A stretch of DNA of 64,000 bases from Methylobacter tundripaludum SV96 (lineage in GTDB: Bacteria > Pseudomonadota > Gammaproteobacteria > Methylococcales > Methylomonadaceae). The position numbers and the translations under genes are program-made. The notes beneath the pieces are model-generated. The model searched no databases, was not told where the DNA came from, and was given only the letters and a program-made list of their open reading frames with translations. Shown here in pieces: positions 62,437-64,000 of this stretch. The stretch's first letter is position 1; every line of letters begins with the position of its first letter. The DNA is taken from contig NZ_JH109153.1 of NCBI RefSeq assembly GCF_000190755.2, positions 1,425,872-1,489,871 of the forward strand, read 5' to 3'.

Positions 62437-63522
62437 TTATTCTGCTGAATCGTTAGCCGCTTGTTGCGCCAAGGCCCATGTTACATGTTCCTTGACCATC
62501 TCGGACTCATGGGCGAGCATAGGTTTTAAGGCGTCAATAATAAGTGGTGATGAAGGCGCATTGCCCAAAGCCACGGCGATATTCCTGAGCCAGCGTTCAT
62601 GACCGATTCGTCGTATCGCCGAGCCTTCGGTTTTTGCCAGAAACTCCACTTCGCTCCAGGCGAATACCTCAAGCAATTGTTGGGTATTGAGTCGATGCCG
62701 GGGGTTGAAATCCTGTTCGCCGGTTGGTTTGGCAAAACGATTCCACGGGCAGATGATCTGACAGTCGTCGCAGCCATAGATACGGTTGCCGATCAACGGT
62801 CTTAAGTCTTCCGGTATTGAGCCGTGCAGTTCTATGGTCAGATAGGACACGCAACGTCTGGCATCGACCTGATAGGGTGCAATAATCGCCTGGGTCGGGC
62901 AAATATCCAGACAGGCGCGGCATTCGCCGCAATGCGCTGTAGCTGGGCTGTCGACAGGTAGCGGCAGGTTGGTGAACAGCTCGCCCAGAAAAAACCATGA
63001 TCCGGCTTTGCGGTTAATGACATTGGAATGCTTGCCTATCCAGCCCAGTCCTGCTTTTTCGGCCAAGGCTTTTTCCAGAACCGGGGCGCTGTCGACAAAA
63101 GCCCGCATGGGGCCTGGGAGCTGGGAGCCGATTTCCGCTTGAATCTTGTCGGCCAGTTTTTGCAGGCGGTTGCGCATCAGTTTGTGATAATCGCGGCCCA
63201 GCGCATAGCGGGAAATATAGGCCGAAGCGGGATCGGCCAGCGCTTGATTCATGGTAATGGCGGATTCGGTTTGGTAATCCATGCGCACCGAGATAATGCG
63301 TAGAGTCCCCGGATGCAATAACTCGGGTCTGCTGCGTTTAAGGCCGTGGCGCTGCATATAGTCCATTTCGCCGTGGAAGTTATTGTCCAGCCAGTTTTTC
63401 AGATGCGCTTCCGCTTCCGGTAAATCGGTGTCGGTGATGCCCACTTGTTGAAAGCCCAGTTCCAGCCCCCATTGTTTAATTTGCAGGGCAAGATCGGCCA
63501 TTTTTTGACTGCTTGTGTCCAT
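62437..63522 (-). CDS. queG: Epoxyqueuosine reductase
   Basis: A 361-residue cobalamin-dependent iron-sulfur enzyme that makes the last step of queuosine tRNA modification. Two [4Fe-4S] clusters are read in CGECRACLDICPTQAI and CDDCQIICPWNRFA. ATG 63522 (MDTSSQK) is chosen; an upstream extension to 63576 is hydrophobic and poorly conserved in style, and ATG 63501 is another option. It is divergent from nnrE, a common pairing. Confidence 0.93.
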   Translation of the reverse strand: MDTSSQKMADLALQIKQWGLELGFQQVGITDTDLPEAEAHLKNWLDNNFHGEMDYMQRHGLKRSRPELLHPGTLRIISVRMDYQTESAITMNQALADPASAYISRYALGRDYHKLMRNRLQKLADKIQAEIGSQLPGPMRAFVDSAPVLEKALAEKAGLGWIGKHSNVINRKAGSWFFLGELFTNLPLPVDSPATAHCGECRACLDICPTQAIIAPYQVDARRCVSYLTIELHGSIPEDLRPLIGNRIYGCDDCQIICPWNRFAKPTGEQDFNPRHRLNTQQLLEVFAWSEVEFLAKTEGSAIRRIGHERWLRNIAVALGNAPSSPLIIDALKPMLAHESEMVKEHVTWALAQQAANDSAE

Positions 63523-63563
63523 AGCTGATGACAAGGATATAATGTGATTGTGAAGGATAAAAA

Positions 63564-63621
63564 AGACGAAAGGCAAAGGGCGAAAGGCGAAAAATATCTT
63601 TCGCCCTTTGCCTTTCGTCTT
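63564..63621. repeat. Perfect 24-bp inverted repeat between queG and nnrE
   Basis: Arms of 24 bases (starting AAGACGAAAGGCAAAGGGCG) are perfectly complementary around a 10-base loop. The arms are built of GAAAGGC/GAAGGGC heptamers like those at 14541. Confidence 0.9.
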
Positions 63622-63699
63622 GCGCCTATCATTCCATTTTATCAGTGTTGATCCGTTAAATCCGCGTCATCTGCGTTAAAAGCTGAGTCGTTAAATACC

Positions 63700-64000
63700 A
63701 TGCAAAATTTACCAATAAAACTCTATCGTGCGGCACAGGTCAGGGAACTGGATCGAATCGCCATACAGGAACGCGGCATTCCCGGTTTTGAATTAATGAG
63801 CAGGGCGGGGGATGAGGTTTTCCAGTGCATCAAAAAACAATGGCCGGATGCCCGGTCTATCGGCGTTTTTTGCGGTTCCGGCAATAATGCGGGCGACGGC
63901 TATATCATTGCCGGACTGGCATTGGCAGCGGGCTTGAACGTTTACGTTCATGCGGTTTCAGACCCTGAGAAACTCAACGGCGACGCGTTGACCGCCTACC
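63700..64000 (+). CDS. nnrE: NAD(P)H-hydrate epimerase (cut by window end)
   Basis: The first 100 residues of a YjeF_N-domain protein from ATG 63700. The motif GSGNNAGDGYIIAGLAL follows a Rossmann strand and identifies NnrE, which repairs damaged NAD(P)H hydrate by epimerisation; many homologues continue into an NnrD dehydratase domain, which would lie outside. It is divergent from queG, with a perfect hairpin in the 177-base intergenic region. Confidence 0.9.
   Translation, partial: MQNLPIKLYRAAQVRELDRIAIQERGIPGFELMSRAGDEVFQCIKKQWPDARSIGVFCGSGNNAGDGYIIAGLALAAGLNVYVHAVSDPEKLNGDALTAY

Overview
The window looks like chromosome from a gammaproteobacterial (type I) methanotroph of the Methylomonas/Methylobacter kind. 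The main clue is the C30 carotenoid operon at the left edge (crtN1-ald-crtN2), whose gene order and protein sequences match, from memory, the Methylomonas set. The rest fits such a host: cytochrome bd oxidase with its CydDC exporter, sulfide:quinone oxidoreductase, SoxYZ, a SOUL haem protein and many palindromic intergenic repeats. No methane oxidation genes, rRNA, tRNA or CRISPR array were seen. The taxonomic call is inference.

Layout. 1-4750 (minus): carotenoid genes behind a SOUL protein and a CbiX-like chelatase. 5490-7533: a cytochrome c peroxidase truncated by an IS1182-type element whose own transposase is broken. 7762-11464: a three-gene operon (nitrilase-like protein, winged-helix protein, KGGVGR-type ParA ATPase with TPRs), a candidate conflict or signalling system. 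12161-17858: a sigma-54 activator divergent from a five-gene operon with a textbook -24/-12 promoter. 18087-21369 (minus): soxYZ, thiDE and an OmpA-like lipoprotein. 21851-25488: cydDC, both carrying in-frame copies of genomic repeats in the linker before the ATPase domain. 25631-31967: an MHYT/PAS histidine kinase, then a PAS-GGDEF cyclase with a NosP-like FIST sensor.

32334-36987 is an accessory island: two decayed GNAT toxin fragments bracket a REP-associated transposase between inverted REPs and an AT-rich three-gene operon (nucleoid-associated-like protein plus two proteins resembling the GAPS4 anti-phage pair). A HigBA-type module follows. 38003-41280 (minus) is cydA-cydB plus a third gene in which the small CydX subunit is fused to a degenerate GGDEF domain. 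41653-50650 holds sulfide oxidation (SQR, DUF2892), a TolC/MFP/RND efflux set and a YeeE/YedE pair. The right end carries a VapBC pair with frameshifted toxin, HemJ, thioredoxin-like proteins, a rhomboid-like protein, a GH3 glycosidase with a FucP-type transporter, pyruvate kinase, 6-phosphofructokinase, QueG and the start of NnrE.

The most interesting points are the CydX-GGDEF fusion, the repeats inside cydD and cydC, the nucleoid-associated/GAPS4-like operon, and the nitrilase/wHTH/KGGVGR operon. Intergenic DNA is crowded with nested palindromic elements, several families of which recur within the window. Family names were assigned by reading the proteins, with no database search.
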